From: Hortaea werneckii
Taxonomy: Eukaryota > Ascomycota > Dothideomycetes > Mycosphaerellales > Teratosphaeriaceae
NCBI GenBank assembly: GCA_037044905.1
Contig: JBAOKB010000141.1
Span: 1 to 42,495, forward strand
Length of the DNA stretch: 42,495 nt
Direction: 5' to 3'
In this document: piece after piece, positions 28,760-41,969 of the stretch
Position numbering within the stretch: the first letter of the stretch is position 1
Layout: the number at the start of each line of letters is the position of its first letter
Made by a program: the position numbers and the translations under genes
Notes under the pieces: generated by a model
What the model saw: only the letters and a program-made list of their open reading frames with translations
The model's database searches: none
Told to the model about the DNA's origin: nothing

Positions 28760-28961
28760 TTTTTTTTCTTTTTTATATAATTATCTCAATCCTCAATATT
28801 TATTTTGTTTTTTGATTAAAAGGTATTCACTAGTCTGCTTATTGCAGAGAGAATATGTGTATAATTATTATTATATAGATAATGGGTTATATGATGTGAC
28901 TAATATCCCATATAAACTTTTTTTTTTATTTACTGTATTAATGTTATAAAGATTTTATTGA

Positions 28962-30038
28962 TTATAATAAATATATGTTACTAGGTATTATGTCAAAACT
29001 GTATATAATACATGGTACTAATACAATAAATGCTATAACAATTGGTAATAATATAGTTCAAGAGAATGACATTAACTGGTCAAAACGTATTCTAGGGAAA
29101 GATGCTCTTACTCAAATGAAAATGAAGATCATTATACAAGATTTTAAACCTAAAGTTAAACCAGATATCATACCTTCGATTAATGGTGTAGAAAATAATC
29201 CAATAATATCATCAAGTATAGAACCGTAGTAAGTGTCTTGTAATACAAATGATAGCAATGTATAGTCTAATAGATATCCTCCAAGAAATAATATAGTTGT
29301 TAATACACAAATAAGTACTATACTTGCATATTCAGCTAAAAAGAAAAAAACAAATATAACTGCAGCGTGTTCTGTCATAAACCCACTAACCAGTTCAGAC
29401 TCTGCTTCAGCTAAATCAAAAGGAGCTCTGTTTGTTTCTGCAACAGAACCGATAAAGAATATAATAAATACAGGAAATAATGGGAAAATAAATCAAATTG
29501 CTCTTTGAGTTTCTATATCCACTGTTAGGTTTAGACTCCCTGTTAATAGAATTACAAGTAGTATAGCTGAACTTAAAATTAGTTCATAACTTATTAATTG
29601 TGCTGTACTTCTAAGTGACCCTAAAAAGGCGTATTTAGAGTTTGCTGATCAACCAGCTAAAAGTATACCATATGTAGCTAAAGAAGAAACAGCTAACATA
29701 TATAATATACCCAGATTGAAATCTCATATTGCTAAACCTGGCCCGTATGGTATAACTGCATAACCTAGTAGTGAAAAGATTAGGGTGATTATAGGACCAA
29801 GAAAGAATAGTATAAGGTTTGCTTGTGTAGGTGAAACATATTCTTTTAAAAGAAGTTTTAACGCATCTGCAAATGCCTGTAAAAGACCATAGTATCCTAC
29901 AACATTAGGACCTAGTCTTCTTTGCATACTTGCCATTGTTTTTCTCTCTGCTACTGTAACAAAAGCAACTGTAAGAAGTACAGGTACAGTAACTATTATA
30001 ACTTCAATGATAGATATAAGTGTAGGGTAATATAACAT
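28962..30038 (-). CDS. nad1: NADH dehydrogenase subunit 1 (redundant copy)
   Basis: Same gene as 1094-2170, complete, no difference seen in the coding frame. Confidence 0.94.
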
Positions 30039-30407
30039 GTATAGATTAAAAAAAAAGATACTAAAATAACAAAAAGCTAATATTTGTATAATTATTTAGC
30101 TTTAAATGTATATATTTAGAGAATATAAATATTTTATTATTAAAAACAATTCACGTAGACTTATAAGTATAAGGTATATGTAAAATTGGCTCAGTAAAAT
30201 TTAATATAATTATGTCACCCTTATAATGCCATCTTATATTGAAATATTAACATGAACCATATCGTATTATATCATATACAAATTATTATTGATTCTTTTG
30301 TGTATTAAATTATACATTTTTATTTATTTAATTATAAATGTATAATAACAATTATAAATCTTGCTTATACAATAATGATTAAGTAAATAAAGTAATAATA
30401 ATAGAAT
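30039..30407. other. Spacer between orf234 and nad1 (redundant copy)
   Basis: Same as 2171-2539; no gene seen. Confidence 0.6.
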
Positions 30408-31112
30408 CTATAAATTATCATTATTTCTACCTGTAAAACGTTTAGGTGTTCATCTATCTTTTGTACAAACAAACTTTTTTCTAAACATTTGTGAAATTGG
30501 TCTAGATCTACCTTGATTTTGATCTAGTCTATGCTGTCTTAATCAATAATTTTCAATGTATTTATCCATCATGAGCTTTACATCCCCATGAACATTATAT
30601 TTTTCACATATCTTGCTAAAAATAATAGAGACCACCCTATCCTTTGCACGTGCTTCATTATAACCTTTATCATTAGAAGGTGCTGGACGTTCTCTTCCAA
30701 TACCTCCAATATCATCAAGATTCATATAACAAGAGTAACGTGCTAAATGATAAACTGATCTTGTATGAAGTATAAGTTCTATAGAAATATTATAAAAAAA
30801 GTCCATAGAAAGAAAAATACATATTACTGCTAAAGTACTCATGATAAATAATAAAATAATTGATAAGCAGTCAGGTACTATCTCAATTAATCTAGATAAA
30901 AGATAGGTAGATAGTAGACATAAACCTATGATGATAATTAAATAAAATGTAGGTAATTCTTGTGATATAGTTGATATGTTACTATATAAAAATACACCTA
31001 ATAGAAAACCTGAAATCATTGCACCCCCCTTTACAAATATATCTATAAAAAGAGTAAAAACTGATCTAAACATAACTAATACTAATCTCATTAACATATT
31101 TCTAAGATACAT
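30408..31112 (-). CDS. Unknown membrane ORF orf234 (redundant copy)
   Basis: Same 234-codon frame as 2540-3244, overlapping atp9 by 11 bases. Function unknown. Confidence 0.58.
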
Positions 31113-31326
31113 ATAATAAGAGGAATGCCATCATTAGTGCAAATAGTCCTGTAGCTTCTGCAAATGCAAATCCTAAGATTGCATATGAGAATAATTGTCC
31201 TCTTAAAGATGGGTTTCTTGCTACACCTAAAATCAGTGCACCAAATACCACACCTATTCCTACTCCTGCTCCGATTAGACCTGTTGTTGCTAATCCTGTT
31301 CCAATAATTCTTGCTGCTTGTATCAT
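31102..31326 (-). CDS. atp9: ATP synthase subunit 9 (redundant copy)
   Basis: Identical to 3234-3458. Confidence 0.96.
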   Translation of the reverse strand: MIQAARIIGTGLATTGLIGAGVGIGVVFGALILGVARNPSLRGQLFSYAILGFAFAEATGLFALMMAFLLLYVS

Positions 31327-31423
31327 AATTAATTTATTATAAATTTTTTTTTTTACAGAAATATCTAATATTATTTAGTTTCATACTTTCTTATCATTAT
31401 AAAGGTTGATTTATTTTTTTTTT

Positions 31424-31786
31424 TTAATTTACCTTTATTAAAAAAATATAAATAAAAAATATACATATAAAAATTAATAATTTTTTAAAACTTATACCAC
31501 TTAAAAATTTAAGTGGTATATTAAAACCAATAATAATTGTAGAAAAAGTACTTACTAAATTTTTTAGACTTTCTGTATAAAAGTCAAGTGTTAATAATGC
31601 TTTATTAACATCTCCAATAATGGGTGCAACTTAGTTAGATAACTCTCATAGACTTGTGTTTGTTGATAAAAGTGAAATTAACTCATCAAATATAAAGCCT
31701 ATTCCTATTACTGCACCGATTAGACCTGCTATAGCTAGTCCTGATGTAGCTAATCCTGTTCCAATAATTCTTGCTGCTTTTTTCAT
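31424..31786 (-). pseudogene. atp9-derived chimeric ORF with in-frame UAA (redundant copy)
   Basis: Same as 3557-3919. The UAA at 31633-31631 is present here too, so both passes agree on the interruption. Confidence 0.58.
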
Positions 31787-31914
31787 AAAAATTAATTTAG
31801 ATTAAATTTTGTTTAGATTTTTTACTTATTATAGAATAAGTAAAAAAAGAAGTATCCCATATTATTTAGTTTTATATCTCCTTTGTATAATGCTAATAAA
31901 GATTTGAACTTTAA

Positions 31915-31984
31915 TATCCCAATCAAGATTTGAACTTGAATAATAATTTTAGGAGAATCAAGCTTACCATTAAGCTATTGGGAT
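31915..31984 (-). tRNA. trnR(ccu): tRNA-Arg (CCU) (redundant copy)
   Basis: As 4048-4118 but one base shorter in the D arm (gctta against gcttta context). The anticodon loop is unchanged. Confidence 0.78.
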
Positions 31985-32102
31985 TTTTTTATTATAATTT
32001 TTACTTTTATAATTTTTAGTTATTATCTAATTTGTTTAGAGAAATATATCATACTATTTAATTTTTTTTTTTTTAGGGGGGGGTGTGTGTTTTTTATGTT
32101 TA

Positions 32103-33638
32103 TTAATCCCGTGCAATTTCTACTACACGAACCGTATTTCGACTTAACACCAATTAGAGTCACGCATACGAAGATCGATTGCAAAAACATCCAATCCTAA
32201 TTGATTAGAGGAAAGATTCACAATAAACCAAACTTATTGCACATACTCCTTTCAGCGCCTGACGAGTGGTTAGTACCTATCTGAGATTAAATCCACCGTG
32301 ATGTGGTGATTCACGATTACTAGTAATTCCTTTTTCATGCAGTCGAGTTTCAGACTACAATCCATATTATATTTTGTTTTGGGGATTAGCTCTAACTCGC
32401 GTTTTTGCCTCCCTTTGTACAAACATATGTGGCACGTCTATAGCCCACAATATTAAGGTCATGATGACTTGTCTTGGTCCCTTTTATCATATCCAATATA
32501 GCGGTGAACTACCCTATTCTTATCCATCATTTAATGATTTAATAAAAAATAAAGCAAGGGTTTACGTTAATTTAATGGATCTAACCAAAATCTCACGACA
32601 TTAACTGAAGACAGCCGTGCAACGCTTGTGATATTTAAATAGGGAAGAGCTTTTTAAATATCATTCAAATTGTGGTAAGGTTGTTCGAGGGTCATCGAAT
32701 TAAATAACATACTTCACTACTGGTTTCAGAAACGGTCTAATGATTTCAGTTCCTGTGTTGCCACATTACTCTTGAGGTGGAATGCTTACACTTTCATTTA
32801 TACACCAACTTTACATTCAGTCTATAACATTCATAATTTTCTGCCTGGACTACTAGGGTATCTAATCCTATTCGCTCCCCAAGCCTTCGTCCCTTAACGT
32901 CAGTTTATACATAGAGGGTTGCCTTCGCCGTTATCCGTTCCATTAGTATCAAAGAATTTCATCTCTACACCAATAGCCCTAATATTTACCTCTCCCATTA
33001 AACTCTAGTACATCTGTACCTTTTTGAGGCTAGATATACCGTCTAGGTACCCTTTAAACCTAATAAAGATGAATAACACTAGTCTTCCTTGTATTGCCGC
33101 GACTGCTGGCACAAGACTTGGTCAAGACATATAGATAGAAATTTGTCATCATCAATTATCTATCTAGAACTTTATTTGACATAGTCAATATATATACATA
33201 CCTTAGCATGTATATACTGATATACATCATACATTCCCCCAAATTGCTGGTTCAGCCGTTAGGCCATTGACCAATATTCCTCACTGCTGTACTACACGTA
33301 TTGGGATTTTTTCAGGCCCAATGTGGTCAATAAACCTCTCAGTTATGACTACAAGTTTAAGCTAGCTAAGACATTACCTTAACTACTACTTACTTGATCA
33401 TATTTAAAGCATCTTAAAGCGAAAAAAAAAAAATTTTTTTTTTTCTTTTGTATGAAGATACTTTTAATTTATATCTATCACACTCTATAAGGGATTTTTT
33501 CCCTTACTTTAAGGAAGATCAAAATATTTATATACTCACCTTTACACCACTTTATTTTATAATATATACAAAATAACGTACGATTAGCATGTGTCAAGCC
33601 TTTGGACAGCGTTCAATCAGAGCCATCATCAAACTCAA
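32103..33638 (-). rRNA. rns: Small-subunit ribosomal RNA (redundant copy)
   Basis: Same as 4237-5772; ends are estimates. Confidence 0.92.
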
Positions 33639-33725
33639 TAATTATTTTTATTAATATTTTCTTTTTTTAACTTTACTTATTTTTATAAAATTTTAACAAT
33701 ATGATGAAAAAATAAAAAATCATAA

Positions 33726-33745
33726 ATACAATACTAATACCAATG
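33726..33745 (-). promoter_or_regulatory. Candidate rRNA promoter motif upstream of rns (redundant copy)
   Basis: Same as 5860-5879. Confidence 0.33.
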
Positions 33746-33771
33746 GAAAGTATGTATATTTATTATTAGTT

Positions 33772-33843
33772 TAAGAGCTATGAGATTCGAACTCATATTA
33801 CAATGATTAAAAGTCATACACTTTGCCATTAAGTTAAGCTATA
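33772..33843 (-). tRNA. trnK(uuu): tRNA-Lys (UUU) with damaged acceptor (redundant copy)
   Basis: Same as 5906-5977; the mismatched 5' acceptor strand is seen in both passes. Confidence 0.63.
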
Positions 33844-33988
33844 ATAAAAAAAAAACCTTTAATCACCCATTGGGTGTAAAGAGTCTTTCAATAAACTCCA
33901 TATTAGTAATGATACCATAACCAATAAGTAGTAAACCTAAAAAGAATAATATATTTATGCAAAAGTAAAGGTTGAATAAGTATAGCAT
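33839..33988 (-). CDS. Small hydrophobic ORF orf49 (redundant copy)
   Basis: Same 49-codon frame as 5973-6122. The A10 tract that fixes its 3' frame has the same length in both passes. Confidence 0.38.
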
Positions 33989-34105
33989 AATTAATTAATC
34001 TTTATAAATCAGTGTTTAATGAAAAATCATTTACTATTTAGGATAAATATCCTTTTTTTTTTTTTATAGATCTTTAGAATTATTATATGATAAGTATTTT
34101 ATTTA

Positions 34106-37100
34106 GTTTTTGATAAAATTAGTACTTTGTACCTTAAGACATCAAAGTCCTTTAAGCCAAAGCCTATACAATTTTTTACTATATCTTTATTATAAGATAA
34201 AAATTCGTAGTGTTATACTACGTATGTTTAAGAGTATCTTAAGGTAAGTTTCGTGCCTATATGCATTCAGCACTTATCTTTAACTAACATAGCATTCCTG
34301 CCGTGCCTATGCTATAAATATATACATGAGTGTCTGTAAATCCCCTCATCAGTTCTTTTCTTTTACTTAATTAAGTAAAAAAATAAAGGACAGATGTATA
34401 AACATAATATTGAGCGCATAAACAACAGGTAAACCAGAGGTTAACATACCCAACTCCTTTCGTACGAAGGGGCTATCCTTATTTTACTCTAATTTCCTCT
34501 AGAAGATAGAAACCATACTGTCTCACGACGTATTTAACCCAACTCGTGTAGCTCTTTAATCGACGAACAGTCGAACCCTTCATGACTCCTGCATTCATGT
34601 GGATGAGCTAAGTCGACATCGAGGTGCCAAACTGCGCACTCAATTTGTACTCTCTGGCGCAATTAGCCTGTTATCCCTAGCGTAGCTTTTTCAAAAATCC
34701 AAGACCTTTCCTTTCTGCATCTTGTGATCATATGCCCCGCTTACGCGACTGATAGACTTGTAAGTCAGACAGTAAAGCAAGATTAAGCCATTAAACTTTT
34801 AAAGTTGAATAAAAATCATTCTATTACCTGCGGAGCAGGTAATAAAACAAGTAGTAATAACACTGCCTATGTGTGTGATTTAATTAAGTTATTATACCAT
34901 AGCAATTGATATTATTTCAACATCTATTTTCCATATAGTTAAAATCTTACTTAAAAATTATAGAAAATCTAACTTAATAGAAAAATAATTGAATAAATTA
35001 TTTTATAAAATATTGCAAACTAAAATATAAACATGATATGTTATTTAACAATGGTAAAAAACATTACATATTTAGTAGTAAATTATATTTGCATTATTCC
35101 TTTAAAAAAAAAAAGAACAAACATAACTTAGAAATTTACAAAATTAACTTTGGATACACCCAGGTACTTTTTATGGGATCTGTGCCCCGCATAAACTATC
35201 TACTAGCAAATGTCTCTTTAACGTACATATATACGCTTTTTTTCTTATAGATAAGTTACTTTAAGTTTTATACTAACGTGTAAATGGTTTTGTTATAACC
35301 TCATGCCATAACTCCACCAAGCACCCGCTTTCAACAAGTTTCTAATAATATGATAAGCTAAGTAAAGGTGTTTCAATTTTATCTCATCAACTACCTTATA
35401 CACTACAACTTGTTTGATCATATTCAATTACTAGTAACAGTAAAGCTGCATAGGGTCTTCTCGTCTAACTAGAGGTAAACTGTATCTGCACAGTTATTCC
35501 AATTTCACTGAGACAATCATCGAGACAGCTGTTGTATCGTTAAATCATTCATGCAAGACCGCATTTAACGGCCAGGGTATTCCGCTACCTTAGGACCCTC
35601 ATCGGTAAGGCCGCCATTGATTGGGGTATCCTTCAAAACCTAGCCTATAAAAGTTAGCTAAGAAAATCCGTTAACCAGCCAACATCGGGCAGAAATCACA
35701 CTCAATACTTTGATTTGACATCTTATGCAAAGTGCTTTGTTTTAATTAAACAGTCGTACAACACCATTTTATGTCTCCTATTATTTACCTAATATAATTT
35801 AGGAATAATGGCACACCTTATCCCGAAGTTACGGTGTCAATTTGCCGAGTTCCTTGATGATTGTTATCTCAAACGCCTTTGTATTCTCTACTTGCTTACT
35901 TGTGGTAGTATCTAGGTACGGTTACATGCATAAATCTTTTTCCAGAACATTTTGAACTCATCTCCTGTCTGCTGCTGCTGATCAGGAGGCAAATTGTTGT
36001 TAGATAAATGCAAAGATTTTCCCATCATTTAATCCTTTAGGGCAGTTCAATAAATTTAGGGGCCGTTACTTTAATTAAAATACCATAAGCTTAAGGCGAG
36101 GGGATTCCCCTTTTTCGTTACTCATGCCAGCATTCTCACTTGGGATTGTCTTAACCAGCTAAAGCTGTTTTACTGAATATTACAAATATTCAGTCCAAGA
36201 TATACCCAACGTTCTGCTACCCCACAAGTTTATATATATGGTAAATTATACAACTTATTTGTGGACAAGATTTCGGTATATTGTTTAGATCCGTTAAATT
36301 TTCGGTGCTTTTAACTTTATTTGAAATAAACCAGTGCTCTGTTACGAGGTCTTCAAAAAATGGCCGCTTCTAAGCCTATTTCCTGGTTGTATACGAAAAA
36401 AACTTCCTTAATTTCACTTAACAATAATTTTGGAACCTTTAATTCTTGTTCTGGGCTGTTTCCCTTTAGACATACAACCTTATCGTACTATGTCCGAGAG
36501 TTCAAAATCCATCACTGCCCTTCCGAGAGCAAATTCCCACTGATAGAGTCTTCACGACCCCCCAATGTATGCAAACTAACTTTTTTTACCCTTAAAAGGA
36601 ATAAATAAAGTTATAGTTTGCCTGGGATTACAATTCTGTACCTGCAATGATGTTATTTAAACCACCTACTTATATAGGTTTCGCAGAAAACCAGCTATCC
36701 TAGTCAGGTTTGTCTTTCACTAACTTACCACAATTCTTTGGATATCTTTACAACGATAAGCCATTCGGGCTTTTATAACCCTGATCATGGTAAGATCACT
36801 AGGCTTCGGGTCTAATATTAGATACTCGTTCATTATTTAATAATTGGTTTATCTGGGATATTTGTTTTTTTATTAAATATTCTATTTCATCATACAGTTA
36901 GCTGTATTAATTACTTTATTTAATAATAATTACATATCTCGCATCTAACATTAACTTGCTGACCCATTATGCAAAAGGTACGCTCTAATTATCTACTTAT
37001 TTTTAACTTGAGCTGCTTATAAAACTACTATTTCAAATATTTCCCTCACGCTACTTATACGCTGTCGCTTATATATCATATTTAGCCTTAGAGAAAGGTT

Positions 37101-37342
37101 TCCCTATATTCAAACAGAATATTATTCCATTTTACTTTAAAGGCTTTTCCCATATCAGTTTTTAATTGATATAAGAATCTCTTGTGATTTTTATTCCTGA
37201 AGCTAATAAGATATTTCAATTCACTTCGTTTGATACTGGATTTTTCCAAGGATTTATAGGGCATCCCAATAATCATTCCTATGATATATAGCTCTTATTT
37301 CCGTAATAGTTTCTTTATATACTTAAGATCGCATAAGCGATC
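34106..37342 (-). rRNA. rnl: Large-subunit ribosomal RNA (redundant copy)
   Basis: Same as 6240-9475, one base longer near 36328 (aaa against aa). Confidence 0.92.
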
Positions 37343-37363
37343 AAATATTACATTACATATCAA

Positions 37364-37383
37364 ATACAATACTAATACTAATG
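37364..37383 (-). promoter_or_regulatory. Candidate rRNA promoter motif upstream of rnl (redundant copy)
   Basis: Same as 9497-9516. Confidence 0.33.
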
Positions 37384-37406
37384 AAGAAAAAAAAAAAATT
37401 TTTTTT

Positions 37407-37479
37407 TCGGGTTATTATGATTCGAACATAACTTTTCCTCAACCCAAATGAGGCGCCTAACCAACCCGGCTCTAACCCG
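37407..37479 (-). tRNA. trnP(ugg): tRNA-Pro (UGG) (redundant copy)
   Basis: Same as 9540-9612. Confidence 0.9.
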
Positions 37480-37583
37480 TTAATATATCTGTTATATATT
37501 ATTATTTTTTTTTTCCTCGTTTTTTACTTATTTTTTACTTCATATATGAAGTAAAAAAATCTTAAGTAAAAAAATAAAAAAAA

Positions 37584-37669
37584 CAGAGAATATCCGATTC
37601 GAACGGATGTGATTTATTAAATCAAATGAGTTTCAAGCTCACCGCCTTAAACCGCTCAGCCAATTCTCT
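37584..37669 (-). tRNA. trnS(uga): tRNA-Ser (UGA) (redundant copy)
   Basis: Same as 9717-9802. Confidence 0.9.
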
Positions 37670-37704
37670 ATTACTTTGTTACATTTTTTTTTTTTATGTT
37701 TTAT

Positions 37705-37776
37705 TGATTTCTCGACGACTTGAACGTCGAACATATTCTTATCAAAAATACACTTTACCTATTAAGTTAAGAAATC
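37705..37776 (-). tRNA. trnI(gau): tRNA-Ile (GAU) (redundant copy)
   Basis: Same as 9838-9909. Confidence 0.88.
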
Positions 37777-37792
37777 CAGCAATAATAAAGAT

Positions 37793-37864
37793 CAAGAGCA
37801 CCCAGACTTGAACTGATAATTTGAAGTTTGAAGCTTCCTGTTTTGCCAATTAAACTATACTCTT
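37793..37864 (-). tRNA. trnW(uca): tRNA-Trp (UCA) (redundant copy)
   Basis: Same as 9926-9997. Confidence 0.88.
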
Positions 37865-37966
37865 TTTTTTTTTTATTTTTTTAATATATTTATTTATTTT
37901 ACTTCTTTTTAAAAAACAAAGAAGTAAAATAAATAAGAAGATCAGTAAAACATCAGTAATTAATAA

Positions 37967-38047
37967 CGGAAAAGAATGGATTTGAACCATCAAGTGTTGA
38001 AACACAATATTTAGCAAATATCTTGCCTTACCTATAGCGACTTTTCC
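37967..38047 (-). tRNA. trnS(gcu): tRNA-Ser (GCU) (redundant copy)
   Basis: Same as 10100-10180; the adjoining T tract is 22 here, 20 in the first copy. Confidence 0.88.
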
Positions 38048-38166
38048 TTTTTTTTTTTTTTTTTTTTTTACAGTTGTATAATTTAAATTTATAAGAAAAA
38101 AAAAATTGTATATAGCTTATCATTTATTTTTTTTTTTTAGAAAAAGTAAAAAACGAAAAAATATCT

Positions 38167-38239
38167 CGAGTTAAGTCGGCTACGATCCGACATCTACTTT
38201 CTCGACAAGAAAGTCCTTTACCAATTAAGTTATTAACCC
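38167..38239 (-). tRNA. trnD(guc): tRNA-Asp (GUC) (redundant copy)
   Basis: Same as 10298-10370. Confidence 0.87.
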
Positions 38240-38262
38240 TATAGTGTACATTGTACTAATAA

Positions 38263-38333
38263 TACGGCCAACCGAATTCGAATCGGTGCACATCGTTTGG
38301 AAGACGAACGGTCTACCATTAACCTATAGCCGT
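38263..38333 (-). tRNA. trnG(ucc): tRNA-Gly (UCC) (redundant copy)
   Basis: Same as 10394-10464. Confidence 0.9.
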
Positions 38334-39363
38334 TTATTATTTGTATTATACTTTTATACATGTATATATATATACCCTACTAATGTAGATGAAAAGTAAA
38401 GTGTGTGATTAAATAAAAATTCTATAAATAAACGGGTAAAACTTCCTAAGTATTTTGCTCCTTATTTGACTTGTGCTAACCAGGAGAATACTCGTTACTG
38501 TACATGGTATTATTTCCAAGCCTACATAACATAAAAAATGCATTTAGCATACACTAAGTAATTAATTATACAGAACTAAGTTAGTTAACAAAAAAGTTTG
38601 ATAAAAGACATTACTTATGGAGCAGTATCTGTGGTGTTAAAAGTAAAAAGTATACTAGGAAAGCATGTTTATTAGGTTTTGAAAAAAAAAAAAAAAAAAA
38701 AAAAGTAATTATAGAAATTAGGCTAAGGCATGCACTTAAAGTAAGAGTAAGCAATAGAATGGTTACATATTGATTATTAGTACGTACACCTGCATGCTGG
38801 AGATTTTTATGTACTTTTGAAGTATTTATTGTCTATTTAAATATCATTTGATTGCCTTGAACATCTTTGACTTTGAGGTATTCCCTTAGGTTTGAAAATG
38901 TGTCATGCATCAACTCATCACCACACACCCCATCTTAAATCAACACAGTGTTACGTACTTGCCATGTAAAATAAACTAAACGCTGAGAACTATATATATC
39001 ATGTACTATTCGCCAATTTTGGGAGGTTGTTCTATCATCTAGTATTTTCAAGTTTGCTGTTACAACATTTTAAAAGCCTACGTTGGTTATAACTAACGAA
39101 TTGAGCCTCCTCCTACCGACTGTGGTTTACATGATATAACTGCTTTGTCTGCATATTTTGACGAAAGGAGTCTTATTCTAAAACACTATCAGTATATAAG
39201 ATGACTATGGACATGTACATTCCCATGGGCATTAACATGGGCATGAGTTAGATACCTGGGGGGGGGGGGAAACATGGTGTAAGAAAAATAAAAAACAAAC
39301 AGTTATATTTCTTTTTTTTTTTTTTTTTTTTTTTTTTATTTTTCTGAGACTGGTGTGGCAAAT
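38334..39363. other. Long non-coding region (redundant copy)
   Basis: Same as 10465-11490 but with A23, G12 and T26-A-T5 in place of A26, G13 and T24. No gene seen. Confidence 0.5.
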
Positions 39364-40173
39364 TTATGATCCTCAATAGTAAACAGATAAAAATAAAAAT
39401 AATCACACAACATCCACAAAATGTCAGTATAATATACCTGCTTCTAAACCTAAATGATGATTTTCAGTTAAATGATAGGCATACAGACGTCATAAACCTA
39501 CAGCTAAGAATATAGTACCAATAATAACATGTAGCCCATGAAAACCAGTTCCAAAGTAAAAACATGATCCAAATGCACCATCTGTTATAGTGAAAGAAGA
39601 AACTGAGTATTCAACTCCTTGGAATGCAGTAAACACCATAGCTAATATAATAGTAAAAGTTGCTCCATATAAAGAACCATTTCTATTACCTTGTATTAAA
39701 GAGTGATGAGAGTAAGTAATTGTAACACCTGATGCAAGAAGTAGAACTGTATTAAGTAGAGGTAGTTCAAAAGCATTAATTGCTTCTATACCGATAGGAG
39801 GTCATTGAGCTCCTAATTCTACAGTAGGTGATAATGCACTGTGAAAGTATGCTCAAAAAATAGCTAAAAAGAATAAAGCTTCAGATACTATGAATAAAGC
39901 CACTCCCATATTTAAACCTCTTTGTACGGCTAAAGTGTGGTTACCTAAATAAGTTCCTTCTGAAGTAATATCTCTAAATCAAAAGAACATACTTGACATT
40001 ACTAAAACAAATGCACAAGGTAATAAGTATCCTGCATGTGAAAAACCATGCATTGTTAAAACACCTGAAGTAGTTAATGTTAATAAACTAATACAAGTAA
40101 ATATAGGTCAAGGAGAAGGAGAAACTAAATGAAAAGGGTGACCTTGAAAGGCACTTCTATTTAAATTAGACAT
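39364..40173 (-). CDS. cox3: Cytochrome c oxidase subunit 3 (redundant copy)
   Basis: Same as 11491-12300. Confidence 0.95.
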
Positions 40174-40510
40174 ATTTAATTTTATTTTTCATTAATACAA
40201 TATATATATATATATTTTTTTTTTTATTTTGGTTTATACTTGGATACAGGTAAAATAGTTTAAGTATATAATTTGTACATAAAACTAAAATAAAACTCAG
40301 TAGAGGATTGTTTTTTCACTGTTTGCTATTTCCTGTAAAACACCATAATTTTTATTATTTTAATATCTACTTAATGAGTACTAAACTTTACTGTAATATA
40401 ACCTTTATTTTATTTTTTTTTTTTTACTTTGTTAAGTAAAAAAAAAAAATAAAAGCAAAATAATACTATACAATGTGTATCACAAATAGTAAGCACTATA
40501 TATTAATATA
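40174..40510. other. Spacer between atp6 and cox3 (redundant copy)
   Basis: Same as 12301-12637, including the hairpin. Confidence 0.6.
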
Positions 40511-41284
40511 TTAGTGTAACTCTAAAGTATCTTTAATGTAAGAACATGATAATACTACAAAAACTTGAGCTTGTATAAATGCGATTCCCAGTTCTAATCC
40601 AGAAAATGCTATAATAAATGCAAGAGGGAATAATCCTAAAAAGAAGAATACTATTCCTGAATTCATTATATTATATGTGAATCCACTTAAGATATTTAAA
40701 AGCATGTGACCTGATAGTATGTTAGCTGCAAGTCTTAACCCTAATGATACATTTCTGGCTAAGTATGAAATAAATTCTATTAGTACTAGTAAAGGCACTA
40801 GCGCTAATGGACAACCAGAAGGAACAAATAGAGAAAAGAATTTCAGTCCATGTCTGCTTAGTCCCAGAATAGTTGCACCTAAAACCACTGTGAAACTTAA
40901 TGAGAAAGTTAATATAAAGTGACTTGTAGGGGCAAAACTGTAAGGAACCATACCTAATAAATTATTCATTAAGATAAACACAAATAAAACATACATAAAA
41001 GGAAAATATAACTGTCCTTTTTTATCGTTTATTTGATTTACCACGATGCTGTGCACAGTTGCGTACACAGACTCTTGGCAAATAGATCAAGGGTTTGAGA
41101 TGATTTTATTGTTGTTAGTAGACATTAAGTTTAATAAAACAACTAAATATCCTGCTATTGTTAAGTAAAGGCCTATATTTGTTAAAGATAATGACAGATT
41201 ACCTAGTATAGGGGCATCTAAACTTAGTAGATTCCTTATTTCAAATTGGTCTAATGGGCTTGTAATGTGTAAAAAATTTTTCAT
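40511..41284 (-). CDS. atp6: ATP synthase subunit 6 (redundant copy)
   Basis: Same as 12638-13411. Confidence 0.95.
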
Positions 41285-41425
41285 TTAAATTTAATGTACT
41301 TATTGATTATTAAAATTAATTATTATTATATTTTTCTCTATTTATTTTTTTTTTTTCTCATTTTTCTTATGAGAGATAATGGAGATAAAAAAAAAATAAA
41401 TCTAAAAAGAATTATAAAACCTAGT

Positions 41426-41572
41426 TTATAATTTACTTATGAAAAGACGTGTTGTAAATAAACGTACAAATCTAGGTAATATATATTTTGAAAAAACGTA
41501 TACTAATAAAACTATGATAGCGAATGCAAATGCTACTTGATTCATAAAGTAAAATGGTGTTAATTGAGGCAT
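41426..41572 (-). CDS. atp8: ATP synthase subunit 8 (redundant copy)
   Basis: Same as 13554-13700. Confidence 0.94.
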   Translation of the reverse strand: MPQLTPFYFMNQVAFAFAIIVLLVYVFSKYILPRFVRLFTTRLFISKL

Positions 41573-41650
41573 ATTTTATTAAAATTCTATATATTGTCAT
41601 AAGAAATTAAGTAACTAAATTAAATATAAATTAAAGTTAAAAAGGTACTT

Positions 41651-41723
41651 TAAGGAATAGGTGATTTGAACACCTAGCCTTCCGTGTGTAAAACGGTTGC
41701 TCCACCAATTGAGCTAATTCCTT
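41651..41723 (-). tRNA. trnV(uac): tRNA-Val (UAC) (redundant copy)
   Basis: Same as 13779-13851. Confidence 0.9.
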
Positions 41724-41808
41724 TTTTTATTTTTTACTTCTCGTTTTTTACTTAATTAAGTAATAATATACAAATAAATATGAACACTATTACTAATTTA
41801 TTTATATT

Positions 41809-41881
41809 AACCAGGAGAGAAATTCGAATTCTCATTCTTAATGCATGAAATTAATGTTCTAACCAATTGAACTATCCTGGC
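41809..41881 (-). tRNA. trnM(cau): tRNA-Met (CAU) (redundant copy)
   Basis: As 13937-14008 with one extra base in the variable loop, giving the more usual 4-base loop; this version is probably correct. Confidence 0.82.
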
Positions 41882-41891
41882 TATATAAAAG

Positions 41892-41964
41892 GGTGGATAT
41901 CCTGATTTGAACAGAAAACCTACTGTGCCACATACAGTTGCTCTACCTATTGAGCTACATCCAC
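41892..41964 (-). tRNA. trnH(gug): tRNA-His (GUG) (redundant copy)
   Basis: Same as 14019-14091. Confidence 0.9.
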
Positions 41965-41969
41965 CTTTT